Made by a program: the position numbers and the translations under genes. The notes under the pieces are model-generated. The model was not told where the DNA came from. It saw nothing but the letters and a program-made list of their open reading frames with translations, and ran no database searches. DNA of 64,000 nucleotides from Tetrapyrgos nigripes (taxonomy: Eukaryota; Basidiomycota; Agaricomycetes; Agaricales; Campanellaceae): positions 1 through 64,000 of the forward strand of contig JAACJM010000190.1 in NCBI GenBank assembly GCA_013368315.1. Direction: 5' to 3'. This document shows positions 11,819 to 24,759 of this stretch, one piece after another (the first letter of the stretch is position 1; every line of letters starts with the position of its first letter).

Positions 11819-14529
11819 ATATATGAAATCCTGCAGAGAAAGCAACTGCAATTCTACCCTATTTCACAGTACTCCTAGAGTATTCTCAAGTTCCTTGTCC
11901 TCTTCTCTATCATGAGACCAGCAGACTATCAAATCTACTGTCCACTCCTCTAGCATAAGATATGTGCATATTTCTTTCTCCTCAAATTGCTTTGTTCTTA
12001 CTCATTTTGTAAAAATGTCACATACATCTCAAAACTTCATCAAAATCTGATCTGTCTGTCCCACTTGCCTCCAAATTGCACTTTGCCTTCATCAATGATA
12101 CAAGTCATGAATGAAATAATTACACAGTAATAACTTGATGATGTTGAAGAGGCACATCCACATGCAGCCATCAACATACATCTTTGATGCTGATGGTTGA
12201 AACAACCACATGCTATGCATCAGTATCAACACCAATAGATAGATGTATCAATCATATGTAGTATTATGTAGTCTAGCTTTTGTACAGCAGTAGCCACAAT
12301 CCTAGTATCACATGGTAGATATAAAAGGGCTGCAGTTAGCCTACCTAAATAACAACTTCTTTGACTTACTCTCACTCACCTCAAGGCCTCACTCTTAACT
12401 CTAACAAGTAGAACTCATCCCCAGGTAAGTATGGAGTTGCCACTCCACATATAAAATGTGCCTGCTCAACAGATAATTCGTTATTTGTGAGTACTCTGCT
12501 ATCTGGTAAGTACACCACTACAGTCCATCAATGAACGTGTATAACTGCAAAGCTTAATGACTCATGAAGTACTTAACTTGGGGAAAGAGGCCAGGCTATG
12601 CTGGCAAGACTGATTACTATCTTTTCTATCTTACACCTACTTTCAATTGTATTTTCTCAATACAGTATAGTTTTGACCAAAAGTTCTGTAATGCATAACA
12701 GGACCCTCTGAACTGGGCCCAAAAATGTCTTTGTAACTTGTAACAAATGTAAATAGTACCAGAATGGGCCCACAACAAAAATACATCCATGGTAAACTCC
12801 CCTGCACTCACATGTCCTCCCCCTGACCCCCCACAAACTCATATCTCTACATCCAGATCACCTATCATTGTGGGGTTGTTTTCCCTCTGATTCTGATATA
12901 AAATGAGGCCAGAGAAGGTCCACAGCAAAAATACATCCATGGTAAACTGTCCTACGCTCACATATGCTCCCCCTCACCCCCCACAAACTAAGGAATGACA
13001 CAGATGCATCTGCAGATATTTGGCATCCGATCCAGCCGGATTTTTGATTTCAAAGATTCAAATCCATATCCACCAAAAACCGGTACCACAGATATCTGTA
13101 TCCGCGCCATCCGACTGGCAGTATTATACCTTGTATCACTCAAATATGCAGTTTTACAACGTTTTCTGTATTTATAAATATTTATATCAATGAAACATTC
13201 AGCAAAATGGAGCAAAAACTGCGAAAATAGCTATATTTTGATTGATTTTGACTAATGGTATGCACAAACATGTGCTTCTACTTAATTGATGGAACATTTC
13301 TGGTTTATAGAGTTAACTGGTACAGTATGAAGCATCATTTTTAATTGACCAAATGATGTTTCAGCCACAATTTTTTCTGAGTGTCCAGATATCCAGTACT
13401 TTTTGATTCTCAGAAATTCAATCCAGTATCTGCCTGCATCCACATCTGCAGATGGTGGATGATTATATAACGTATGTCCGGCAGGCTTTTTGGCAGATAA
13501 CCCGGTGGATATCTGCCAAAATCTGCTTGTAGATTGTGGACAAAATTATTTTCCACATCTCTCCATACTTTTCCAGGCTATTTTCAGGTCTACTGAACAA
13601 ATTCAGCCTATACCTCACATCGCCAAATTCTGGTCCTAAAAATTCACACTTTTACTTAAGGTATGCCAAAATGCATCACTAATCTTTCAGGAGTCCGGCG
13701 CACACTTCTAGCATAACATGTGACATGGCAAGTTACCACACATTTCTTTCAATTTCACCAAACTTTCATGGGGTTTTTCCTAATGATGGGTACTGGCAAG
13801 GCCTCTGACAAAGTTGTGGTGCTTATATAAGTAGTTTCACAGATTTCAATGGACCTCGTAGTAACGTCAGTGTAGGCAAGGATTACAATGTATATTACTG
13901 CAAGAAACCTAGTAGAACCACTATGAGAGATGTATCCTAGAATATAGAGTAGTATCAAGTACCTTATTCAGGTTAATGCATGTTTATTCTCTATGATCAT
14001 CAATCTACACCATCTTGACATCACCCCTTTCCTCACCACTACCATGTGTGCCTGTTGCTGAAATCTCACTGGGATCTCCTCCAGCTTCCAAGTGCTCTCT
14101 GAGCAGCTCCCGCACTACCTTCAACTTCTCAGCCTTCACTGAACCTGATGCCCCTTTTGGTATGTTTCTTCCTTTCGAACAATGCCATTGGTGTCACAGG
14201 GCAGTCAGAAATATGTTCGGGCACGTCATTTTTGTTCCAAATGCGTAGTACCTGGCTCTGTTGGCTTTGAGTACGTCAGTGACACAGTCCTTGGAAGTGA
14301 AGGGACTTTGAGACACGTCTCATGGTGAGCGACAGTGAAGAACATGATGTGTTTTTCAGGTTATGTAAGCCAAAAAGAATATTTTTTGAGTGCACCTGAT
14401 GTGGGTCTTCCAGCACCATATTTGGCTCACTTTTGTAGCCAATAATTCTGCAGGATATGTTTCTTGCCTTGATTAGATCTGACCAAGCTGTCCCAATGAA
14501 GCCGCCCTGCCTGTAACAGATCAAGCCTT
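11819..14529. other. Gene-poor spacer with short repeats
   Basis: No supported coding region. A TATA-like ATATAAAAGGGC at about 12318-12329 is followed by a CT-rich transcribed-looking stretch with GTAAGT-type donors near 12424 and 12506, so a short non-coding transcript is possible. Around 13000-13500 the words CTGCAGAT, GATATC and ATCCGATCC recur, including the palindrome CATCTGCAGATG, suggesting a decayed repeat. Nothing further recognised. Confidence 0.5.
12772..12992 (+). repeat. Pair of about 70 bp direct repeats
   Basis: 12772-12840 and 12921-12992 share AAAATACATCCATGGTAAAC, then CCCCCTSACCCCCCACAAACT, with about 85 percent identity and an 80 bp spacer. No coding potential; probably a local segmental duplication. 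Confidence 0.75.
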
Positions 14530-15046
14530 TGTCAAGGTTGTTGATACACTTAATAACCACCCAAGTCACACAGTACGAGAAAAACCAGTTACAAGAGATT
14601 AGATTGATCAAGAGAGAAAGAGAGGTAGAGAGATAGAGAGAAAGTAAGCTGACTAGGCTCTACACTGCGTAGTACAAGTACGGAGCGGAGACGAAGTGAA
14701 CGAACTAAGGAATAGGTTACAAGGATCACAGGTATATAAGTAAAATATGAGCAGATGGGAAAGAGTAAGTAATAATAGACGGTATCATGTGGAAATGTCA
14801 AGGGCGAGAGAATAACAAGTCAAATATGGATAGATGAAGATACTGGATCATACGGAGTGATTGACAGTGAGAATGTCCATGGAGATAGGAATCGGAGGAG
14901 ATAAGAAGGTGAGTCATAGATCTAGAGAGATGGTAACTATAGACGATGATGAGAAATGGTTGATGTTTATGGGGTTAGAGTGGGAAGTAGATAGTAAAGG
15001 GAAAAGAATAGAAAGGAAATGAATAGGCGGGGAGCGATTGGTGACA
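14530..15046 (-). repeat. 3' LTR of chromovirus A
   Basis: 517 bp, starts TGTCACC on the minus strand after the polypurine tract and ends CCTTGACA. Near-identical to 25484-26001. A TATATAAG box and the AGTTCGTTCA box lie in the same relative positions as in the 5' LTR. Confidence 0.93.
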
Positions 15047-15057
15047 TTACCCCCTCT

Positions 15058-15573
15058 TTAGGACGAGCTTTCACCGGAGCTCGGCAAGCTAGTCTTCCAA
15101 TGCTCCGCCCATTGTTTGCGGAGTCGCCTATCTACATCTCCCTGGCTCAGCCAGTATTTGTCCCAATCAATGGTGTAGTTTGCAATATCCCACCTGGGAT
15201 TGTTCCAGTCTAGGTTCCCCCACTCTGTCGTGTTGGTTGCCGTACCCCAACCCCCTCTGTTGTCGGTCTCATCATACTGTATGGTGCTATGTGCGCCCCA
15301 TATACTGCCGTCCCCCCATCCCAGGTTCCCTCTGTGTTCCGCACGTAGGGACGTCCATTGAACTACACATCGAGCCCGATGTCCTCTTCCTAATCTACAT
15401 TGTCCTGGTCCATCCTCTCCTCCCCACGTGCAGCGTTGACACCTGTTGTGGGGCCCTGCGTGCTGTTTTGAAAGTCGGCATCGATGTCCTGAGCGCGTCC
15501 CGTAGGTGCAACGGCCCCTGTTGGTTGGGTGTGTGTCGTTTACAATGGTGTCGATAGAGGAAGTGGTTGACAT
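15058..15573 (-). CDS. Accessory ORF after pol in chromovirus A: double Cys/His finger protein
   Basis: A 171-codon intact frame between pol and the 3' LTR, ending 12 bp before the LTR. Not recognised as a known family. Residues about 20-72 contain two fingers, C-X9-C-X5-H-X3-H and C-X10-C-X5-H-X3-C, each with the core CRL..(G/Q)H. The rest is rich in Trp-Gly (LGWGDGSIWG) and ends LPSSGESSS. The same layout, finger spacing and C-terminus occur in element B (40318-40863). It has survived without a stop while the pol of this copy is full of shifts. Position recalls env-like or accessory third ORFs, but there is no signal peptide or membrane segment, so a nucleic-acid- or chromatin-binding role is more likely (inference). 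Confidence 0.75.
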   Translation of the reverse strand: MSTTSSIDTIVNDTHPTNRGRCTYGTRSGHRCRLSKQHAGPHNRCQRCTWGGEDGPGQCRLGRGHRARCVVQWTSLRAEHRGNLGWGDGSIWGAHSTIQYDETDNRGGWGTATNTTEWGNLDWNNPRWDIANYTIDWDKYWLSQGDVDRRLRKQWAEHWKTSLPSSGESSS

Positions 15574-15733
15574 TGCGATAGCGGAGTGTGGGTGAGTTTT
15601 GTTTGAGTGGTAGGGATGGGTGTTGTTCTGGAGTCTTTCGTTGTGGAAAGGTACCTTTTATAGTTGTCGGTTTGTGTAGTGAGAGTGTGAATGGCCAGGT
15701 TATCGTCAGAGACGGGTTTGACAGTAAACGCCG

Positions 15734-18700
15734 TTAACGAGGGAATGCGATTGATGAATGATGACAGAAGTCTGAGTTCGATTGCCAAGTGGGGTGTGAA
15801 GGAGGGCATAGAATACCAACAGTTCGTAACAGTGTTTCTCCTCGGAGTTGTGCTTTCGCTTGAAGCACCCGGGTACTTCGCCATATGTCTTCCATGGCGA
15901 TTCCTAGTGAACGCACCGTTGTTCTGGGGCGTATCAAGTTCTTGGGTCGATATGCATTTGGATGTTGTTGATGGAAGGTCTCGATCATCTCCTTCACCTT
16001 CGTCAATCCTGATGCTGGTTCCCATGAATTCTCTGAATCAGCATAGTCCAACCATTTGACAAGGTATTGTACTCCCCGCAGTTTCTTGTTGGTTTTGAGT
16101 CTAGAATTGCTTCCACATTGTATTCGTTGTCTTGGGAAGTAACTCAGCCGGTTCCCCCAGGTAGTTCACTCCGTGGGCTTCGGTCTCTTTGTACGGCGAT
16201 AGGAGTGAAGCGTGGAACACTGGATGAATGCGCCAGCCATTCGGTAATTTGAGCTGGTAATTGACTTCACTGATAATGTCAGTGATTTCGAATGATCTGT
16301 GACGACGATTTGCCAACTTAGCTTTCGGCCTTGTCGTCTTCAGATTCTTTCCGTCTAGCAAGACTTTATCCCCAACTTTAAACTTCATCCCTTCGTTCCT
16401 GTAGTCTTTGTTTTGTTCTTTCATCAGCTCAGCCGCTGTCGCCAGACTTGCTTTTAATTCCTCTCGAAGGCATTCTTCGACTCTTCGGTACGTGTGAAGT
16501 CGGATTGATGGATGGGAAGAGTCGGGGTAGAAATCCATGGAGTAGTTTGAACGGCGATTTCCGGTTGCTGAATGAATTCGGGTGTTGTGACAGAATTCGG
16601 CGTAAGGTAGGTATTTAACCCAATCGTCTTGGCGATAGTTACAGAAGGTTTGAAGGTATTGTTCGAGTTCTTGATTGAACCTCTCTGTCTCGCCATCTGT
16701 TTGCAGATGATAAGCTGTACTGAGTGCCGAAGTGATACCTAACTTAGCGTAAATGCCTTTCATCACTTGACTTGCGAATTGGGGTCCGCAGTCGGATATC
16801 ATTTTGTCCCATAAGCTGTATCGTCGCCAAGTGTTATTGAACAATAGGTCAATTGTTCCGTCGCTATCGATATCTTTTCTGCATGGAGAAATGACAACTG
16901 TCTTTGTTGAATGGTCGACTGTGACGTGAATTGCATTGAAGCCATCGCATTCTGGTAGATCCGTGATGAAGTCGGTTGTAATGGTGCCAAAGGGTCGTTC
17001 CGGTATTTCGTTCGGGAATTAAAGGTACATGCGCCGGGTGGTTGTTTGCCTTGGTTAACTGACAAGTAGCGCATCCTTCAACATAGTTACGAACGAATAC
17101 TGACATACCAGGCCACCAGAATTCTCTACTGACAAGTTCATATGTTTTGAATCGTCCTGGGTGTCCTGCAGTAAGGCTGTCGTGATGCATTCTAACGATG
17201 TCCCGTCTGAGTTGTTGATCGTTTGGGATGTAGATCTTTCCTCTGAACAAGATGATTCCATCTTCGTAGTTCCATTCCTGTAGATTTTTTGCCAAAGCGC
17301 ATGTGGTCCGTTGTTAAAAATGGTTTGTAATGCACTCACGACTTCAGCATCCTTCTCCAGGCACTCCTTAATCCGCCTTCTCAATTCCGCATCTCCTATT
17401 GCGGTTACCGTTCCTGGCTGTGTTGCTCGAATTCTGAAGAATCTAGGGTCAAGCAAGACCCTGTCCTTGTTGTCGTTTATTGACCCCCTCTTTATGGTCT
17501 GATCTCTGAGAAAGTGGGTCACTTCGGTTCAGATTCCCAGGTTTATGGGTGAGCGTAAAGTCGAATCTGGTTAGGAACAAGGCCATTCTTGCTTGTCGTC
17601 GGCTGAGTTTTTGAGCCGTGGTGAAGTATCTGAGGTTGTCGTGATCAGTCAAGATTTCGATGGTGTGTGGCCCCCTTCCAGGTAGTGTCGCCAGGCTTCG
17701 AGTCCGCGTATGACCGCTAGAAGCTCTTTGTCGTGAATGTCGTAATTCCGTTCAGTTTCGGATAAGGCTTTTGACAGGTAAGCTACTGGATGCCATTTAC
17801 CATCTGGTCCTTGTTGTTGTAAGATACCTCCTGTGGCGTAATCTGACGCGTCAACTTCTACTCGGTATGGTTTAGAATGATCAGGCATGAGCAGGACTGG
17901 TGAAGTCGTAAACGTATCTTTGAGTGCTTGGAAGGCCGTTTGAGCCTCCTCGGACCATTCCCATGGGTGTTCCTTTTTCGTGAGATCGAACAGTGGTCGT
18001 GCGATTTTTGAAAAGTCGCGTATGAAGCGACAGTAAAAGTTTCCGAAGCCGAGGAATGATTGTACGTCTTTGACGTTTCGTGGGACTGGCCATTTAGTTA
18101 GGCCCTCGACTTTGACTGGGTCCATCGCCAATGTGTTATGTGACACGATGAGACTGAGGAATTCCACTGAATCGGTTTCGAAAGTGCATTTTTCCGGTTT
18201 AGCGTATAAGTCGTTATCATGGAGTCGTGCCAATACTTGTTTCACCATGTATCGATGTTCTTCTAGTGATTCCGTGAATATGAGAATATCGTCCATATAG
18301 ATTACGACTTTTCCAGAGTCGATCAGGTCCTTGAATAGAGTGTTCATCATCGCTTGGAATGTAGCTGGAGAGTTCATAAGACCGAAAAACATCACCGTTG
18401 GTTCGAAGAGGCCGCGGTTGGTTTTAAATGCCGCTTTCCATTCATCTCCCTTCTTGATACGTACGTTGTTATATCCATAGGAGACTTCGACGGTCTTATA
18501 TATCCTTTCTCTAAGTTCTCCTTGATGAATTCATCGAGCTCCTTTTGTTCATTTGGGGATAACGGGTATGTTTTGCAAGGGCGCGGTTCAAAGTCCGGTT
18601 TTAACTCGATAGCGTGATCCCACTCGCCACGTTTCGGTAATTGTTCTGAGGTTTGTTTGTCAAAGACTCGTAGGAACTGATGATATTGCGAAGGAATCTT

Positions 18701-19656
18701 ATCTTTAAGAGGTACATCGACCTGAACGTTCTGGGCTGCCTCTGCGAGTTCTTGTGCTTTTGTGAAACCCGCGCGGATGTTCAGGTTCGGTGTCCCTGAT
18801 GCCTCTTCATCTATTCTTTCCTCTTTCCCCAACAACTCTTCCATTACGTCCTGTTCCCATCGTTCTGGGATCGTATCTCTCCCATAGTCATCTTCAGTAA
18901 AGATTGCCGTTTCTTCTGAATTTCGGTGGAAGGATCGAATAGGAATTCGACGGCGTCGCCCTGCAATTTTCGGTTGGGCAGTTGGTTTGAATTGTCCAAC
19001 TGGTTCTAACCATCTGACTTGGTAATCCTTGTGGTGGGTTCTTGGATCGACGACTGTGGGTTTCAAGGATTTAGTTTTCAAGTGGAGAATGGGAGGTTTT
19101 GCCGTGATGCATGTTTCTGGGCATCTAGTCATGTCTACCTGTGAGTCCGACCAGTCTATATCTGGATTATGTTCTTCCAGCCAGTCGGTACCGAGGATTA
19201 TATTGTGGTCCCCAATGTCCGTTACATAGAATTCGGCCTGTTCTTCGTGATACGCCTCGCTGTCTCGGGAATAGATACAAAGATTTTGGATAGTGTATTC
19301 TCGTACCCATCCCATGGTGTTTTCAGAGCCATCGACGTTTCGAACTGGGAACGGGTTCTTGATAGGAAGGAGGGTAAGTTGATTTCTTTGTGTGAATTGA
19401 CCGTTAATGATTATGCCTTCTGCACCGCTGTCTATTAGAGCGTTCGCGTCGATTTTTCTGCCAGTAATTTTGCCGATTAGTTCAGTTTTGAGTGTGATTG
19501 ATGGTATCTGTCTGTTACGAGTGATTGCTGACATTCTTATTTCTGAAGGAAAGACTCACTCACTAGAGGGGTATAACACACTATATCGATTGTTCTTTAA
19601 CTGTCCAGTGTACTGTTCTACTCCTACTGACGACGTAGCAGAGGAGTGATTCAAAA
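15734..19656 (-). pseudogene. pol of chromovirus A (protease, RT, RNase H, integrase, chromodomain)
   Basis: Order on minus: protease with ALIDSGAEG (about 19440), RT with YMDD (about 18290), RNase H with VEVDASDYATGG, integrase with the HHCC zinc region (HPGRFKTYELV...CATCQ) and core ITSALSTAYH, and a C-terminal chromodomain (WTMDYADSENSWEP-like). Lesions: about 170 bp lost near 18480, removing RT from SKSPM to just before GYNN, including the first catalytic Asp; one-base shifts near 17670, 17490, 17290, 17010, 16550 and 16135; a TGA near 19562. Compared with element B the backbone is otherwise collinear. Confidence 0.88.
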
Positions 19657-20982
19657 ATCCAATTTAGACATGACGTCTTTTAAATAGACGGTTGCTTGTT
19701 CCTTTTCTTCTCCTTCCAATCCTTTAACCTTGTTAACCATGTCGGAGATTTCTTTGATCGTGTTTCGAGATGAAGACACCTGTGCTACCGTTACCGGTGG
19801 AGAAGATGCGGTTTCGGCTGTTCGAATAGTACGAGAGGGGAAGGTTCAGGAAGTGTTCTGAGATGATGTCCTCGGGAATGTCGGACATTCGTTGCTCATG
19901 TGTCCAGTTTGTCTACATGCAAAGCACGCTCCTGCTTTTTGAAGTCGGTCCCTTTCATCAGGTGTCAGTTTAGGTGGTAGATTGAAAGACGAGTTAGCAC
20001 CTGGTCCCATAAGTGCATTGACGCTTGCTACCGTTCTCCCCTGAGACGGACCTGGACTACTCTTCGACGTTGAAGTAGTTTTCCAGCGTCCCTGTCTTTC
20101 TCGTTCCTTCAGCCACTCTAAATGAAGCTCCACAGCTCTTTCCTTATACTCCTCGAAGTCATCCCATTTCGGATACGTTCTTCCAACTGCTTCTCGGAGT
20201 TTGGGTGGTAACCCATCCTGATAGAATTCCAACAACGCCGCGTCTCCGAACTCGGATTCTTCTCTGTATGTATCGAAGATGCTGTTGTAGCTGCTAATAT
20301 CCGTCCCCTTCATTCTAGCAAACTTGATCTTCGTTCTCGCCACGTCTTCCAAGGCAAGAGCTTTGAAGTCCTTTTTGAATCTATCCCGTATCTGCTTCAA
20401 GGTTATCCATCTCCATTCACCTGGTGTATTCGCCAAGTTCTCATTCTCCTCATCTGCGTCTCGTTCTATCAATCTTTGTGTTGCCCAATCTCCTCCTTTT
20501 TCTCCCGTGAAGAATGATAGGAATAGTGAAACCTGACTTTCCTCGGTCGGGTACTTTCCTTTATTCATGCGTAGATAGTTATTGAACAGGGCCAGCCATC
20601 GTTTCGCCTCGCTACGTTCTCCGTTGAAGGGGTCTGGTTTCCTTCCTCGCTCGGAGGTTCCGTTTGACCCGATAGGAGGTGTATCAGCCATAACTGAGTC
20701 GTTCGGGTCCGATGGATCTGGAGAAGGAGGTGTAGGAGGACGACGAGGGGCTACAGATGGTCCTTCGGCGGATGGAATGGTGGGCGAAGAAGGTGGGGAG
20801 GTGGGATTGTCTGGTTCTGGTGTGTTATTGGGAGGAGTTTCTGGTACTGGGTTAGATCCAGAGGGTTGGTTAGTAGGTGTAGAGGTTCCTTGTTCCGATT
20901 CTGTTGCAGGTTTAGGTTTTGGGTGTGCCTTTTGAATTGCAAGTTCTTGGAGTTGGGTTATAACGTGTACAGCTCTTTGCAT
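19651..20982 (-). pseudogene. gag of chromovirus A (capsid and zinc knuckle)
   Basis: Retrotransposon gag: Pro/Ser-rich linker, capsid region (GEWRWITLKQIRDRFKKDF, then TDISSYNSIFDTY) and a CCHC knuckle CFACRQTGHMSNEC at about 19930-19890. The apparent ATG at 20982 lies at the edge of the inserted mariner element and is not the native start; the N-terminal part sits at 25031-24819. A one-base shift near 19855 puts the last 65 codons in another frame, ending KLDF-TGA at 19651, where pol overlaps in the -1 frame. Confidence 0.85.
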
Positions 20983-20983
20983 A

Positions 20984-21040
20984 TTATTCTGGATGTCACA
21001 GTCTGCGGTGACCTCTGTTTATTTGTATTTGTCAGTACCT
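20984..21040 (+). repeat. Left TIR of Tc1/mariner-like element
   Basis: Matches 24760-24816 inverted, about 90 percent identical; differences are mostly transitions (GTCACAGTCTGCGG versus GTCGCGATCCGTGG). Confidence 0.9.
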
Positions 21041-21092
21041 ATCAATAGATTTCGCAATAGATGATGACGCATCAGTCTACCTACAAAGCAGC

Positions 21093-22154
21093 ATGCCGAG
21101 GACACTGGGCACAGAACTTCGAAAGCGAATGATCCAGTGGTGGAAGGACGATATGCCCATTTCAGAAATCGCGAAACTTGCTAGCTGTTGTAATCAGACT
21201 GTCTACGCCTTACTCTCCCTCTATCGTAACACTGGAGAGGTTGTCAATTCATCAGCTCTTCCTTATGGACGTCCCAAGCTCTTGAAACCCGAAGACAGGG
21301 CATACATTCAAGGGATACTAGATGCCGACCCCACCCTATATCTCGATGAGATCCAGGACAAACTGTGGGACGACCGTCAAGTTGATGTTTCATTGGCAAC
21401 TTTGAGTCGAGCTCTAACACAGATGGCGATTACCAATAAGAAAATCTCGTATCAGGCCGCGCAACACGATGCATTACTGGAGGCGACATGGATTGGAGAA
21501 TATGGAAGCATTCCGAAGGAGTACATTGTGTGGTTGGATGAGTCTGGGGTCGACACTGGTGATCATTCTCGAGTCAACGGCTGGGCATCACTAGGTCATC
21601 CATGTAGAAGGAGAGCTATCTTCACTCTGCGGCGACAACGCTACTCCATTCTTCCTGCCCTAACTTGTGATGGCATTCTGGCCTTGGAAATGTTCAAGGA
21701 CACGGTGGATACAGACATCTTTGTAACTTTCTTGAGGGAACAAGTAGTGCGTAACTCCTCAGGCTCGAGTTTGTTCCTCTAATAAATTGTTTTACAGGCT
21801 CCAATTCTGACACCTTATCCTGGCCCAAGAAGTGTGCTAATGCTCGATAACGCACCAATTCATCACGCTGAAGAAATTAGGGCTCTAGTAGAGGACGAAT
21901 GTGGTAAGTCTCTGTTTGTCGTCTTTGATCAGTTTTAAAGTATCAAACAAGGTGCACGCCTTATTTATCTACCTCCCTACTCTCCACATCTTAATCCCGC
22001 TGAACAAGCATTCTCGTTCATTAAAAGCTATCTAAAGCGGCATGAGAATGAGGTGGTTGATCAAGATTCTCGAATTGATGTGATTCACCGAGCTACACAA
22101 GCTATAACATCAGATAATGCGGTGGCATGGATTAAAGACTGTGGTTATGACTAG
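21093..22154 (+). CDS. Tc1/mariner-like (IS630 superfamily, DDE_3) transposase
   Basis: Cut-and-paste transposase of the surrounding element. Three exons, 21093-21743, 21798-21903 and 21952-22154, with introns of 54 and 48 nt (GTAGTG..CAG and GTAAGT..AAG), all in phase, giving 319 residues. Residues about 10-75 form helix-turn-helix DNA-binding units (SEIAKLASCCNQTVYALL). The catalytic triad is visible: Asp149 in VWLDESG, Asp234 in LMLDNAPIHH and Glu270 in YSPHLNPAEQ, with 35 residues between the last two. No stop or shift is seen, so the protein may be active. Start chosen at the ATG 52 bp inside the left TIR. Confidence 0.9.
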
Positions 22155-22306
22155 GATATAGAAGGTTAGGGAAACTGGGGTTTTAGAGCGAGAGAGTATA
22201 TGTACATGATCATCAGGGCAAATGTAGTGAAATGGCAGTAATGAGAGTAGTAAGATGGTATAGAGAATGGTACCTGCAATGCAAACTCGTAACAGAAGCA
22301 TGTCAA

Positions 22307-24343
22307 TCACTTGGAACGGTGTGAGTCTCGCTTCTTGATCCAATCAGCACAGAACCTTCTGAACTTCGCAAGAGTACCCTTCGCAACATTGGTGACATTA
22401 TGCAGCTCTTGGATGGAAACGTCGTCACTAGGAACGATGTTGGGCGTGTAGTCATTCTCCACAAGAGCATCTTCAATGGCAATGATGTCACAACCAGTCT
22501 GGGCCAAGAAGGCTTCGAGACATGAATGAATGGCATTCCGCGCATCATCCGGTGAGATAGACACATGCTTCTTGGGAGATGGAGTCGAGTTTGGTGGGCT
22601 CTTAGCTCAGTGATGAGTAGAAGCATGATGAGACGCCGGTTCCTGGGTGAGGGACTTGAGCATCGGCATAGCTGTTGCCAGAAGTAAGGTGTTGAGGGTG
22701 TCCTGAACGGAGGAAGAGGGGGTTTGTTCGGCTTGCTTCGAGGATCCAGGACGCGGACCAGTACGACCTCTTGGAATGACAGTGCAGCCATCACGCGTGG
22801 TATCAAAGCCTTCGACGCCGCTCGGATCTTCAACACCTGCCTTTCCTCTGACCTAAATGGCTGCCCGTTAGCATGACTTCTTAGACCAACAATACAATAA
22901 ACATACAATCGCATCAGACCACATATCCTTCATGCGCATATTCACCCCGACATGTCCTCCTTTGGCGTCCACATAACAAGTCCCTGCATTACCATGTTGG
23001 TCACGATGATCAGGCTCGTTACATCCCCAACGCCTAGTGATTGCAGTGATGAAGTGGCCCTTCATCTGGGCGTTGGAACTATAGGATTCGAGTCTTGGTA
23101 CCTAAACGTTATGAGTACATGCAAAGTCATTGGGGAATAATGATAAGTTACCTTTGTGCCAACTGTTGACTCATCTGCTTGTGGATGGCCATCGGCATCA
23201 TGGTGTGTCACGACATCGGCAGTCTATAATAAAGGAGTAAGAAGGTTGAACTAATCCAGGAGAGGTGACGGACTCACCCTTTTACGGTTTCGAAAACCTT
23301 CCATCGAAGTCAGATCAAACTCAACCGTGACTGAAAAATTTGATCGATTCCCTTTGACGGTCTTCAAGTTGTTGATAACAACAGTGTACTGCTGGTCAGT
23401 CTCGATGGTGGGGCGGCTACTCTTCCCTCCTCTAGAATAAATAGATTAAGCAGACGATTGGGATGAAAGAGAGCATGGAACGCACATCTGACCTGTCCAT
23501 CCAAAAAGAAATCCAGGACCCAAGTGAGGACCAGGACTGTACTCATCTTGAAGGTCATGGAGCTTTAAAAACCACTTCACAAATCCTTGACGGTCAAGGG
23601 TGGTAATAGCTACATTACCCAGAGCAGTCTCAGCTTTTGAGACAGTCTTGGGGGCACCGAGTCTACCACCACGTCCAGAAGTCGGCCTTGTGTCCAAAAT
23701 CTCATATCGTTTCGTAACATAGACAGGGTATACAGTATCTAAGTAAGAAGTCAACACAGAGATATGGTATATGTCAGAAAAATCAGAGAAACTCACCATG
23801 TACATCGTTGTCACGATAATGGTTAGATTCTTGAAGTGGTTCGGATGATGGTAATGGTGCCAGCGGAGGAGCTATCAAGAAATAAAAAGTACTTTAAGAC
23901 GAATAAAAGACCCAGGAAGGAGATTACTTACGATTCTGGGAACGATAGTGAGAAGCGGTTGTCGGGTGGTTCGGAACAGTAACAGGACTGTTGGGGACGT
24001 TGGCGGACGGCACGCTTTGCACAGTTGCAGTCGTCGTCACAGATTGAGCAGTGGAAACATTGGTAGCTGGCGCATTTTGAGATCGCCATTGCTTTGCCAA
24101 GATCTCTCGGAATTCTGGCTGTTGAGCCCAGTAGTCCCAGACTGCTTTGATGCGCTCAGGGTTGTAATAGAATATCGGTGGATCACGGGCACCATCTACC
24201 AAATATAATGAATAAAAACTATAAGCAAAGGGAGCGAAAAAATACTGACCCATCCATGCTGGCTGAAGCATCCATGCATCTGAAGGCTGAGGAGGAGGCC
24301 AGTCCTCTGTGGTAATAGGACGGAGAGTATCAGGATTCGCCAT
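22307..24343 (-). CDS. Unknown eight-exon second gene of the Tc1/mariner-like element
   Basis: I do not recognise the family. Exons on minus: 24343-24250, 24195-23932, 23871-23797, 23738-23493, 23429-23278, 23223-23152, 23101-22907, 22852-22307. All seven introns are 48-62 nt with GT..AG ends and the phases agree throughout, 548 codons in total. An in-frame TGA at 22609-22607 (codon 448) would cut the last 100 residues, yet the frame continues with protein-like sequence to 22307. Features: N-terminal Trp/Pro-rich part (TEDWPPPQPSDAWML), Ser/Thr/Val linker, central region with GFVKWFLKLHDLQDEY and YTVVINNLK, a Cys/His-containing part (RRWGCNEPDHRDQH), and a helical C-terminus. Its stop faces the transposase stop 150 bp away. 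Could be a partner DNA-binding protein or captured host gene. Confidence 0.7.
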
Positions 24344-24759
24344 TAAAGAGAGTAAAGAAGTTGGAGGGCGGTGAAAAAGACACTCACACTGTTGCGCCTT
24401 TTTAAAGATACCCTCACCGTTGTGACCGAAATGAAAAATGGAGAGATTTGATGCGCCTTTCTGAACCCTGGCCATCCCAGCCGAGATCGAGAATGGAATA
24501 TGGAGAGGTTTCCAAGGGATTTTAAGGGATACTTTTAAGGGACAGAATTTGATGCGACTCGCTGAGCTGAGGTTTGCAGGATTCCACATACAACGGAAGA
24601 TGAGGACTGCGGACAGAAAAACAGTCGGCGGGGCCGCATCTCAAGGAAAGATGTTTGAAGCAAGTTCGAACGGCAGAGAGAAGAGAGAGACTTGGATATG
24701 GGTTGTCAGCGCTGTTTCGCTGGCATTGAAACGATTATATTCAAGGGAAATCTATTGGA

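Noticed and set aside
22303..22914. 203-codon minus-strand frame in the mariner element as an independent gene
   Set aside because: It is in a different frame from the in-phase exon 22852-22307 of the spliced gene and has no motifs.
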